A stretch of 6,015 nucleotides of DNA from Chloroflexota bacterium (GCA_018725425.1 QLUL01000072.1:1-6015); one strand, 5' to 3'; shown: positions 1 through 5,327, numbered from the stretch's first letter. Notes: generated from the sequence alone by a model not told the origin. Numbers and translations are program-made.

Positions 1-1
1 G

Positions 2-91
2 ACGGTAAAATCTCATATTAAGGGCATCTTTCGTAAACTCGGCATTAAGTCACGGGCAGAGGCTGCCAGTTATCTCCGGCAGCGCGATTAG
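2..91 (+). CDS. LuxR-family response regulator, C-terminal HTH fragment (partial)
   Basis: The reading frame opens at base 2 and ends at TAG 89-91, giving 29 residues that begin TVKSHIKGIFRKLGIKSRAE. This is the second half of a LuxR/GerE-type helix-turn-helix: the recognition helix (TVKSHIKGIFRKLG) followed by the usual K-S-R-A-E-A turn into the last helix. Such domains usually sit at the C-terminus of NarL/FixJ-type two-component response regulators and bind promoter DNA. The receiver half lies outside the window, so whether it is a response regulator or a stand-alone LuxR protein cannot be seen. It runs toward the peptide gene cluster, but a leader of about 310 bases with several hairpins separates them. 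Co-regulation is possible but not shown. Confidence 0.85.
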   Translation, partial: TVKSHIKGIFRKLGIKSRAEAASYLRQRD

Positions 92-120
92 CCCACTAGC
101 TCTCCTCGAACCACATAACA

Positions 121-204
121 CTCCCCTCAAAGATAAGGGGGAGAAACAATCACCCTTAAAATAACCCTCCCCTCAAAGCTAAGGGTGAGAAAAAATCACC
201 CTTG
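121..204. repeat. Two direct copies of a 38-bp hairpin repeat
   Basis: The units lie at 121-158 and 167-204, offset by 46 bases. They match at all but about four positions and are separated by 8 bases. Both begin CTCCCCTCAAAG and end with TCACCCTT plus one base. Inside the second unit AAGGGTGA (181-188) pairs perfectly with TCACCCTT (196-203) across a 7-nt A-rich loop; the first unit can form the same hairpin with one mismatch (135-142 with 150-157). The first unit can alternatively fold CTCCCC (121-126) onto GGGGAG (138-143). They resemble REP-type intergenic palindromes. They could act as transcript 3'-end stabilisers or weak terminators for the upstream gene; no T-tract follows on the + strand. 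Confidence 0.75.
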
Positions 205-216
205 AATTTCTCTAAA

Positions 217-235
217 AATCCCCCATTGGGGGATT
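217..235. terminator. Perfect short palindrome, terminator-like when read leftward
   Basis: AATCCCCC (217-224) and GGGGGATT (228-235) form an 8-bp G/C-rich stem with a 3-nt loop. On the - strand the stem runs straight into TTTTTAGAG, the layout of an intrinsic terminator; on the + strand no T-run follows. It may stop leftward (antisense) transcription coming from the peptide cluster, or act as a third hairpin of the upstream repeat group. Its right arm touches the TTGACT of the promoter candidate. Confidence 0.5.
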
Positions 236-262
236 GACTCAGTACCAGAATTAAACGAAAAT
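234..262 (+). promoter_or_regulatory. Weak sigma70-type promoter candidate for the peptide gene
   Basis: TTGACT (234-239) is a good -35 match. At 17-bp spacing it is followed by GAAAAT (257-262), a poor -10 that keeps the important A at position 2 and T at position 6. Transcription would start near base 269 and give an untranslated leader of about 130 nt, which would include the stem-loop at 333-372. Another possible -10 (TAATAC, 271-276) lacks a good -35. The call rests on motif matching by eye only. Confidence 0.25.
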
Positions 263-332
263 CGATAGTGTAATACCCGGTTGATATTTCTCCAGGGCAT
301 GGTGGTTAGCAGAGTGTTTAATAAAAAGAGGC

Positions 333-372
333 TGAAAAGGCCGGAAACTCAAGCCGAAATTCTGGCTTTTCA
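333..372 (+). promoter_or_regulatory. Leader stem-loop just upstream of the peptide gene
   Basis: TGAAAAGGCC (333-342) can pair with GGCTTTTCA (364-372) with one bulged G, enclosing a 21-nt loop. The loop contains GCC (353-355), which could pair instead with GGC (364-366), so two mutually exclusive folds exist. The structure ends 14 nt before the ribosome binding site of the peptide gene. It could affect translation or mRNA stability. I compared it by eye with known riboswitch classes and recognised none. Confidence 0.3.
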
Positions 373-386
373 AGACTAAACCGAGG

Positions 387-395
387 GGAGGTGAT
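387..395 (+). promoter_or_regulatory. Very strong ribosome binding site of the peptide gene
   Basis: GGAGGTGAT matches the complement of the 16S rRNA 3' end at nine consecutive positions, and its GGAGG core is 9 nt from ATG 401. It is the best Shine-Dalgarno sequence in the window. It fixes the peptide start at 401 rather than at the internal ATG 455, and suggests that the peptide is made in larger amounts than the enzymes downstream. Confidence 0.85.
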
Positions 396-400
396 CGGAA

Positions 401-529
401 ATGGTGGAAGCCTTAGTAACCGTGAGCGGCCTAATCGGTGAAGCAGGAGTCGTCATGGGCTTTGTCGGACCGGCTGGTTTCTGGGCCGCGGCAGGTGCTG
501 TGGTGGTGATAGTTGTAGTTCCCATATAG
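401..529 (+). CDS. Putative RiPP precursor: 42-residue hydrophobic peptide
   Basis: The peptide begins MVEALVTVSGLIGEAGVV and ends GAVVVIVVVPI. It has 12 Val, 7 Gly and 7 Ala, with Phe21, Phe27, Trp28, Pro24 and Pro41. The only charged residues are Glu3 and Glu14; it has no Lys, Arg, Asp, His, Cys, Asn, Gln or Tyr. The start is set by a near-perfect ribosome binding site, which argues strongly that it is translated. Its place ahead of a PqqD-like protein, radical SAM genes and an ABC exporter makes it the natural substrate. The N-terminal half with the two Glu would be the leader and the Gly/Ala/Val tail (about 23-42) the core. Without Cys, thioether products (sactipeptide, ranthipeptide, lanthipeptide) are ruled out. 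Val C-methylation, epimerisation or an aromatic crosslink remain possible. Alternatives are an unmodified membrane-inserting bacteriocin or a small membrane protein. No classical Gly-Gly export leader is clear. Confidence 0.75.
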   Translation: MVEALVTVSGLIGEAGVVMGFVGPAGFWAAAGAVVVIVVVPI

Positions 530-885
530 CTAGTGTTCAATTGGAACGGACTATCCAACTATAGCAGCCCGACCCCAGGATAAGGCAAGAAGGCCGCGGG
601 TGGCCCCCGGGCGTTCGATTGGTAAAGAGTGCCTTACGAGGTTATGCTTGTGAACGCCCGGGGCGCAGAATAAAACATGGAGTAGCAGGTCCGCTCAGAG
701 GAGTAGAGAGAAGTGGGCTGTCCTTTGGAATAACGAAAGGAAAAGGGTTGCCAACGGAGAGCCATCGTTTTTGAGAGATCTGTCAGTCGGCGCCAGGTCG
801 AGGGGTCGGCGGAAAGCGGGGGGGCGCAGGAGAGAGGCCACCGGGATCGGTTGTTTTCTGGCATTCGGATGCTATTCAAGAACCA
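530..885. other. Non-coding, structured, purine-rich gap between peptide and enzyme genes
   Basis: About 355 bases in which I find no convincing gene. It looks more G-rich than the operon after it and has a marked G/A bias on the + strand from roughly 660 to 850. It contains a strong inverted repeat (605-663). The + strand frames hold only very short ORFs without ribosome binding sites, such as nine codons from 643. The 81-codon - strand frame (634-879) starts at TTG without a Shine-Dalgarno sequence and resembles no family I know. The gap may be a long untranslated leader or processing region that sets different levels of peptide and enzymes, or hold an unrecognised small RNA. Confidence 0.5.
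605..663 (+). promoter_or_regulatory. Large stem-loop with a perfect 12-bp stem
   Basis: CCCCGGGCGTTC (605-616) is exactly complementary to GAACGCCCGGGG (652-663), with a 35-nt loop; G617-U651 could add a wobble pair. Nine of the twelve pairs are G-C. Inside the loop GTAA and TTAC can form a small second hairpin. No T-run follows, so it is not a classical intrinsic terminator. Its place between a probably highly expressed precursor gene and its biosynthetic genes suits partial attenuation or protection of the short upstream mRNA from exonucleases. Confidence 0.6.
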
Positions 886-887
886 AT

Positions 888-892
888 GAGGA
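888..892 (+). promoter_or_regulatory. Ribosome binding site that decides the radical SAM start
   Basis: Three in-frame ATGs lie at 886, 892 and 898. GAGGA (888-892) is 5 nt from ATG 898 and overlaps the other two. No Shine-Dalgarno sequence precedes ATG 886. The protein then begins MKDIALIQP, a usual opening for the B12-domain beta strand of this family, so 898 is preferred. Confidence 0.6.
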
Positions 893-897
893 TGGAC

Positions 898-2217
898 ATG
901 AAGGATATAGCATTAATACAGCCGCGTGACCCTATGCTGGACACCCAAATGTACGATACTCTCGTAATGGCTTCGCTTGAAATGCCGCCAATAGGGTTGT
1001 GTTATCTTGCTACGGTGTTAAGAGACTTGGGCTATAGTGTTGAACTGATTGACTTCAATATTGTTCCGGATGTTGCGGAGAGGGAAAGAACCATCGAGCA
1101 AGTAATTAGTTGGGGACCGAGGATTGTGGGTATTTCAACAATGACTCCTACATACCCGGGTGCCGTAGAGATCTCCAAACAAGTAAGGAAGTCCCTGGGT
1201 AACAGGACCAAAATATTGATGGGAGGGTATCATGCAACTGCTCTTCCAGAAGAATGTTTAAGAACATTTGCCGCTGATATTGTTGTTAAAGGCGAAGGAG
1301 AGGAAGTTATGCCCAAATTAGCTGAATTGCTTCTAAACGGCGGAAAAGACTCGTGTCTCACCGCCGTTGATGGGATATCTTATAGGGATAAGGACGGAAA
1401 TATAATCCACAACCCACCCAAGATTGTTAGGTTATTCGATCTCGATAGATTACCATTTCCCGACAGGGATCTCGTCAATCACATAGAAAAGTACAGAAGT
1501 CCCGCCTCTATTACTTCGACTAGAGGCTGTCCAGCCAGATGCATATTTTGTGCCGCAGGTGGATGGGGTTGTGTGGCTTCAAGAAGCCCTGAGAATGTAG
1601 TTGACGAAGTAGAATTCGTGATCAACAAGTATGGTTTCAGAAATCTGTATTTTGTGGACAATGTATTTACAGTTGATAAGGATAGAACAATGAGAATACT
1701 TACGTTAATGAGACAACGCAATCTCAAAATAGGTTTTGCCCTCGAAGCAAGGGCTCCAACCGTCGATAAAGACTTGATTAGAGCAATGGCCGACGCAGGA
1801 TGCATAGGGATTCAGTTCGGAGTGGAGAGTGGCAATCCAGAGGTACTTACAAAAATAAAGAAAGGTATTACGTTGCAACAGGTAGATAACGCTGTACAGT
1901 TATGCTTGCAATATGGAATCCGACCTTTGTGTAGTTTCATAATAGGGCATCCTTTCGACGACAGGGAAACGGTTCGTGACACAATAAATTACGCGAAAAA
2001 GCTAAAGAGGCAGGGTGCACTGGTGGTATTTGCGGTTCTAGACGTTTATCCGGGCACAGAGATTTTTGATAGGCGCGATGAACTTGGTGTTTCAATAATC
2101 GATCCGGATTTCTCAAGATGGACTGGAGGGCAGCGTGTACTGCGGACAAAACATCTGTCTTCCGAAGAACTGCGCCGTCTTCATCGGGAAGCGCTTTGCG
2201 AGGTGGCCGCAATATGA
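898..2217 (+). CDS. B12-binding-domain radical SAM enzyme (class B methyltransferase-like)
   Basis: 439 residues, with the usual two-domain layout and about the usual length for the BchE-like group. Residues 1-130 form a cobalamin-binding Rossmann domain (MKDIALIQP strand, PPIGLCYLATVLR, GISTMTPTYPG, LMGGYHATALPEE); such domains bind B12 without the DxHxxG histidine. Residues 200-400 form the radical SAM barrel with C211-PAR-C215-IF-C218 for the 4Fe-4S cluster, YFVDNVFTVD (251-260) and FGVESGNPEVL (307-317). Members use SAM plus methylcobalamin for methylation of unactivated carbons, or for other radical steps. Next to a Val-rich peptide and a PqqD-like protein, peptide C-methylation is the favoured role by inference, with the precursor at 401-529 as substrate. 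The start is taken at 898; 886 would add four residues. The protein ends abruptly at EALCEVAAI, without the FYxRP-type tail helix many relatives carry. Its stop overlaps the next start (ATGA). Confidence 0.9.
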   Translation: MKDIALIQPRDPMLDTQMYDTLVMASLEMPPIGLCYLATVLRDLGYSVELIDFNIVPDVAERERTIEQVISWGPRIVGISTMTPTYPGAVEISKQVRKSLGNRTKILMGGYHATALPEECLRTFAADIVVKGEGEEVMPKLAELLLNGGKDSCLTAVDGISYRDKDGNIIHNPPKIVRLFDLDRLPFPDRDLVNHIEKYRSPASITSTRGCPARCIFCAAGGWGCVASRSPENVVDEVEFVINKYGFRNLYFVDNVFTVDKDRTMRILTLMRQRNLKIGFALEARAPTVDKDLIRAMADAGCIGIQFGVESGNPEVLTKIKKGITLQQVDNAVQLCLQYGIRPLCSFIIGHPFDDRETVRDTINYAKKLKRQGALVVFAVLDVYPGTEIFDRRDELGVSIIDPDFSRWTGGQRVLRTKHLSSEELRRLHREALCEVAAI

Positions 2218-2666
2218 TGATAGGTTTCAAACAGGAGTTTGTCACAACCTTGAAACTCCTGAAGAAGAGTAAGGTCACGGGCAAAGTTAGCTACCTTGCT
2301 CATGCGGAGATGGTGGAGGAATTTCAGCCGTGGCCGGCAAGTACCGAACAGCTACTTAGCCCACTTGCTGGGCGTTGTGCGGCTCGCGATGAAAGTTTTG
2401 GGTATATTCTTGTTGTGTACGACATGGTTTTTATCGTCGACAAGCTTGCGATATTAGTGCTTAAGATGTGTAATGGTTTCAATTCTGTGGGGGAAATAAA
2501 GCGAGGCGTAAGGGAAGAGGTGGAGTGCGCTGAAGATTATTGTGGCGATGACCTTGAGACCGCCATTGAGCAAGCAATCAGCAACCTGACTAAAACTGGA
2601 ATAGCGATATTGATGCCCAAAGCGCAATTGCATCTGGAAAGACGCAGGGAAAGACGGAATGGGTGA
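2214..2666 (+). CDS. PqqD-like RiPP recognition element protein
   Basis: 150 residues from ATG 2214, which overlaps the preceding stop; GAGGTGG (2200-2206) lies 7 nt upstream. The frame is open as far back as 2118, but that part lies inside the upstream gene. Residues 62-136 read as a PqqD-type winged helix: strands YILVVYD and MVFIVD, a helix LAILVLKMCNG, then SVGEIKRGVREE and a final helix IEQAISNLTKTGIAIL. In RiPP systems this fold clamps the precursor leader and delivers it to the radical SAM enzyme, so the hydrophobic peptide is the expected ligand. Residues 1-60 are extra compared with stand-alone PqqD (about 90 residues) and begin with a basic helix (FKQEFVTTLKLLKKSK). That part resembles the missing tail of the upstream enzyme. 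The C-terminus is very basic (LERRRERRNG). The domain call is fairly sure; ligand identity is inferred. Confidence 0.75.
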   Translation: MMIGFKQEFVTTLKLLKKSKVTGKVSYLAHAEMVEEFQPWPASTEQLLSPLAGRCAARDESFGYILVVYDMVFIVDKLAILVLKMCNGFNSVGEIKRGVREEVECAEDYCGDDLETAIEQAISNLTKTGIAILMPKAQLHLERRRERRNG

Positions 2667-3666
2667 TAACGTGTCTACAGAGCATGGTGGCAAATATGTT
2701 AAACAGATCAGCCACCTAGCTAAGCTTAAAGGGCCCATCAGGCTTAACCTTGAACTGGCTCCGAGTATAGGTATCTGTGATGTTCCACTGAGATCAGGAG
2801 GCAGAAAGCCCGAGTTTGCATGCCCTAAACATTTCGTCGAGATAATTGAGAGGTTCTCTCGTCGCGAGATATTAACGTTCGCGCTAATAATGCCTGATAT
2901 CCTTTTGATACTAAAGGACAATAGTGATAGTATCGGGGCCATAAGTGGAAAAATCAATGAGACAGAAGCTCTCCTCTCAATTAATAGTGCTGTATCTTCA
3001 AGACAAAGTGTGTTAATGTTGAAGGAAGGCGTTGTTGAGTTCAGTTCAAAACTGCTGGATCTGAATATAGACTACGTCGTGCTATATGTTGACTTGGAGT
3101 TATTGCCGATTGTCTCTGAGGGCATAGGTAGACTGGCAAAGAGCTTAATGGGAGAACTTTCGTACTTGCAGTTATGTTCTGACTTGCCTCGCACAGCCAG
3201 CCAGACGGAGAAGTTAGTCACATGTACAAGAGAAATTGTGCGGATATCAGAGTTATTCCCGATAAATCTAGCTTTAGTGAATCGCGGTGAGGGTTCTATC
3301 GAGGATTTTGCGGAGCTTCTGTTAGCTTTAGAAAGCTTAGGCTTTCCCGGGACTCCTCTTGTTAAGCCGCCCTTGCCTTTTTGCTTGAGTTCGCTACTGA
3401 AGAGCAGTTATTCTGCAAGCAATCCAGGTATCTGTCCGGCCCGGGATATCTGCCTCACTATTGATTCGTCCGGGAATGGTGTACCCTGTTTGCACAACAG
3501 ACAACCCTCGTTGTCAAACTGGGATATTTCTACGGATTCATGGAAGAGGTATAAGGACGATTTTATAAGAACAGCAAATTTTCGTATGCTCGACGGTTGC
3601 AATGCTTGTGAAATCCAAAGGTACTGTATGGGACTGTGCGACATATGGCAGGCGAGCAAGAGGTAA
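2659..3666 (+). CDS. Radical-SAM-like protein with SPASM domain but no CxxxCxxC motif
   Basis: 335 residues; ATG 2659 overlaps the previous gene by 8 bases, with AGGGAAAG just upstream. The C-terminus is a SPASM domain: C259-X12-G272-X4-C277, then C314-X2-C317-X5-C323-X3-C327, fitting the consensus for binding auxiliary 4Fe-4S clusters except that the usual last Cys is absent. The N-terminal part starts like a radical SAM barrel (IRLNLELAPSIG, residues 27-38), but where CNLxCxxC is expected it reads GICDVPLRSGG. Only isolated Cys40 and Cys55 occur there, so the SAM-cleaving cluster cannot form in the usual way. Segments such as NIDYVVLYVDLELLP (136-150) and INLALVNRGEGSIEDFAELL (202-221) keep barrel character. 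It is probably a non-radical partner, scaffold or electron relay for the B12 radical SAM enzyme. A peptide-binding paralogue is an alternative. Confidence 0.75.
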   Translation: MGDNVSTEHGGKYVKQISHLAKLKGPIRLNLELAPSIGICDVPLRSGGRKPEFACPKHFVEIIERFSRREILTFALIMPDILLILKDNSDSIGAISGKINETEALLSINSAVSSRQSVLMLKEGVVEFSSKLLDLNIDYVVLYVDLELLPIVSEGIGRLAKSLMGELSYLQLCSDLPRTASQTEKLVTCTREIVRISELFPINLALVNRGEGSIEDFAELLLALESLGFPGTPLVKPPLPFCLSSLLKSSYSASNPGICPARDICLTIDSSGNGVPCLHNRQPSLSNWDISTDSWKRYKDDFIRTANFRMLDGCNACEIQRYCMGLCDIWQASKR

Positions 3667-3671
3667 GGAGG
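3665..3671 (+). promoter_or_regulatory. Ribosome binding site setting a TTG start for the ABC ATPase
   Basis: AAGGAGG lies 4 nt before TTG 3676, but 16 nt before the first in-frame ATG (3688). The spacing to TTG is short but workable, while that to ATG is too long, so the TTG start is preferred. A rare start codon behind a strong Shine-Dalgarno sequence may moderate transporter levels. Confidence 0.65.
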
Positions 3672-3675
3672 CAAT

Positions 3676-4590
3676 TTGAGCAACGACATGCTTATTCTGG
3701 AGAGAGTGTTCAAGAATTATGGCAAAGTTACGGCTCTTTCGGGTTTAAACCTCCGGGTTAAAGAAGGGGAAATTTTAGGCCTTGTTGGGCCTAACGGCGC
3801 GGGAAAGACTACGACTCTTAAAATATTGTCGGCTTTGCTCAAGCCGGATTCTGGAATTGTAATTGTGGATGACATCGACGTTCAAACTGACCCTTTCAAC
3901 GCTAAGAAGCTATTAGGTTATCTCCCGGACATACCCTTACTCTACGAAAGCTTCACCCTCTTTGACACGTTGAAAATGTATGCCAGGGTTTGGTCTCTTC
4001 AATTCGACAAGATGACAGCTTTAAGGGCTCTCGACGAGTATGGACTGGAGCCTCTCTGGAACCGCCAAGTCAGGACGTTGTCTAAGGGTCAGAAGCAGAG
4101 GCTAAGTTTGATATGTGCGCTTCTGCACAAGCCGCGGATACTTCTTCTTGATGAACCGTTTGCCGGGCTTGATATCGAGTCGAGACAGTTTATTCGCAAC
4201 AAGATTGAGCAGTTGGCTAATGACGCGGGCAAGACGATTGTGGTGAGTTCGCACGATCTGGCCGACGTGGAGAAGCTTTGCACCCGGATAGCTCTAATTG
4301 TAAAAGGCAGAGTCGCTTACTACGGCACCGAGGATGAAATAAGAACCAAAGTCCTTGGCAAGGTTTTCAAAATAGTCCTCGCGAAAATACCATCCAACCT
4401 GGAAGGTCTAACCAATTGCACGAAGGAGTACTCTGTTGCTGCAGACACCGTGACGTTTACCTTAGGCGAGGGGCAAAGCCCAAATCAGGTGTTAAAATAC
4501 TTCATCGCAAGGGATTGCCCCATTCGGGCATTTGAACCTCTGGGATTGGAGGAAATGCTTCTGGAGATTATAAAAAGGGAGGAATCCTGA
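3676..4590 (+). CDS. ABC transporter ATP-binding protein (ABC-2 exporter type)
   Basis: 304 residues. Walker A is GPNGAGKTT (38-46), the signature is LSKGQ (135-139), Walker B RILLLDEP (154-161), D-loop GLD (164-166) and H-loop His193, so it should be a competent ATPase. Residues 1-215 are the nucleotide-binding domain; the remaining 90 residues are an accessory tail typical of CcmA/NatA-like ATPases paired with ABC-2 permeases. There is no peptidase (C39) domain, so leader cleavage is not built into the transporter. It lies 9 bases after the SPASM gene and 2 bases before the permease gene, so these genes should be co-transcribed and translationally coupled. It powers export of the modified peptide or removes it from the membrane as self-protection. 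The family and motifs are clear; the substrate is inferred from context. Confidence 0.93.
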   Translation: MSNDMLILERVFKNYGKVTALSGLNLRVKEGEILGLVGPNGAGKTTTLKILSALLKPDSGIVIVDDIDVQTDPFNAKKLLGYLPDIPLLYESFTLFDTLKMYARVWSLQFDKMTALRALDEYGLEPLWNRQVRTLSKGQKQRLSLICALLHKPRILLLDEPFAGLDIESRQFIRNKIEQLANDAGKTIVVSSHDLADVEKLCTRIALIVKGRVAYYGTEDEIRTKVLGKVFKIVLAKIPSNLEGLTNCTKEYSVAADTVTFTLGEGQSPNQVLKYFIARDCPIRAFEPLGLEEMLLEIIKREES

Positions 4591-4592
4591 AA

Positions 4593-5327
4593 ATGTTGTG
4601 GTCTGTCTTATATAAGGAATTCCTGGAGCTGAAAAGCGATAAAGGGGCAATAGCGCGACTGGCCCTTCAAAGCATAGTATATGGGCTATTCTTCCCAACA
4701 GTGATGTATCTGCAGCTCGTTGGTGTATTGCCAATGGAAATTGGAGACGTTGTCCTGACTGAGGCAGAAAAGGTAACGATAGTAAAGCATTCCCTGGAGA
4801 CTTTCGGCCCGTTGCTCTTGCCATTCTTCGTCTCTGTAATGGCTTCACTGCTGGTTATACCTTCTATTGTTCAGGAGACTGAGAGTCGCACCCTGGAACG
4901 CCTCCTTTCGCTTCCACTCTCATGGAGGAACATCCTCTTCGGCAAGTTTCTTTTCTATTTCGCCATTTCCCTGGCATGTGCCTATATCATCGTTTCCATC
5001 TACTTTTTGCTGAGCAGTGCTATTGTGGAAGCGTTTCAACCTCCGGATTTGGGCACTTACCTGCTTGTACTTGTGCCCGCAGTAAGTTTTTACACGGTAT
5101 CAGCAGGACTGTTTGTTTCTGCGCGAGCCCGCAGTGTAAGATCGGCAAATGTACTCGGTGGATTCTTAACAGTGGGCCTATTCTTATTAGTGTTCTTCTT
5201 GTCATGGTTTGCAGGAGTAGAACCGGGAAGGGATATTATTGTAACCTTTAGTCTTGTACTATTTGTCGTAGGTGCAAAGCTGATATATCTTACTGCTAAG
5301 GTAAATCCGGAGAAATTGCTAACATAA
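4593..5327 (+). CDS. ABC-2 type transporter permease
   Basis: 244 residues with six predicted membrane segments by eye (about 22-41, 72-93, 116-140, 155-176, 187-207 and 213-234). Between segments 2 and 3 it carries ETESRTLERLLSLPLSWRNI (95-114) followed by GK, the conserved cytoplasmic coupling stretch of ABC-2 permeases. ATG 4593 follows GGGAGGA (4577-4583) at 9 nt. It is the membrane partner of the ATPase just upstream; one ATPase plus one six-segment permease would act as a homodimer of each. A large loop between segments 1 and 2 (about 45-70) is acidic and probably external. Expected role: exporting the hydrophobic peptide product or clearing it from the membrane for immunity. This is the last gene of the operon; a hairpin follows 19 bases after the stop. 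Confidence 0.88.
   Translation: MLWSVLYKEFLELKSDKGAIARLALQSIVYGLFFPTVMYLQLVGVLPMEIGDVVLTEAEKVTIVKHSLETFGPLLLPFFVSVMASLLVIPSIVQETESRTLERLLSLPLSWRNILFGKFLFYFAISLACAYIIVSIYFLLSSAIVEAFQPPDLGTYLLVLVPAVSFYTVSAGLFVSARARSVRSANVLGGFLTVGLFLLVFFLSWFAGVEPGRDIIVTFSLVLFVVGAKLIYLTAKVNPEKLLT

Larger units (their letters stand above)
92..400. other. Non-coding leader region between luxR-type gene and peptide gene
   Basis: About 310 bases without a supported gene. From left to right it holds two copies of a hairpin-forming repeat (121-204), a strong palindrome (217-235), a weak promoter candidate (from 234), a long-range 7-bp inverted repeat (ATTAAAC 250-256 with GTTTAAT 316-322), a leader stem-loop (333-372) and a very strong ribosome binding site (387-395). 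It probably contains both the end of the luxR-type transcript and the promoter of the peptide gene. Confidence 0.6.

Noticed and set aside
121..204. CRISPR array
   Set aside because: There are only two units, the spacer would be 8 bases, and no cas gene is present.
333..400. Cyclic-di-GMP-I or cobalamin riboswitch
   Set aside because: Some short stretches recall the c-di-GMP aptamer and a B12 enzyme lies downstream, but the conserved cores of both classes are not there.
376..558. 60-codon - strand frame over the peptide gene
   Set aside because: It is the complement of the hydrophobic peptide gene; its Thr/Pro/Ala-rich translation is an artefact, and the + strand has the strong ribosome binding site.
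634..879. 81-codon - strand frame in the gap before the radical SAM gene
   Set aside because: It starts at TTG without a Shine-Dalgarno sequence, its composition is rich in Ser, Arg, Pro and Thr as expected from reading purine-rich DNA backwards, and it matches no family I know.
2118..2213. Upstream start for the PqqD-like gene at ATG 2118
   Set aside because: This would overlap the radical SAM gene by 100 bases with no ribosome binding site, whereas ATG 2214 has GAGGTGG at good spacing and the typical ATGA overlap.
4922..5251. 109-codon + strand frame inside the permease gene
   Set aside because: It overlaps a clear ABC-2 permease in another frame and has a Cys- and His-rich, protein-unlike translation.
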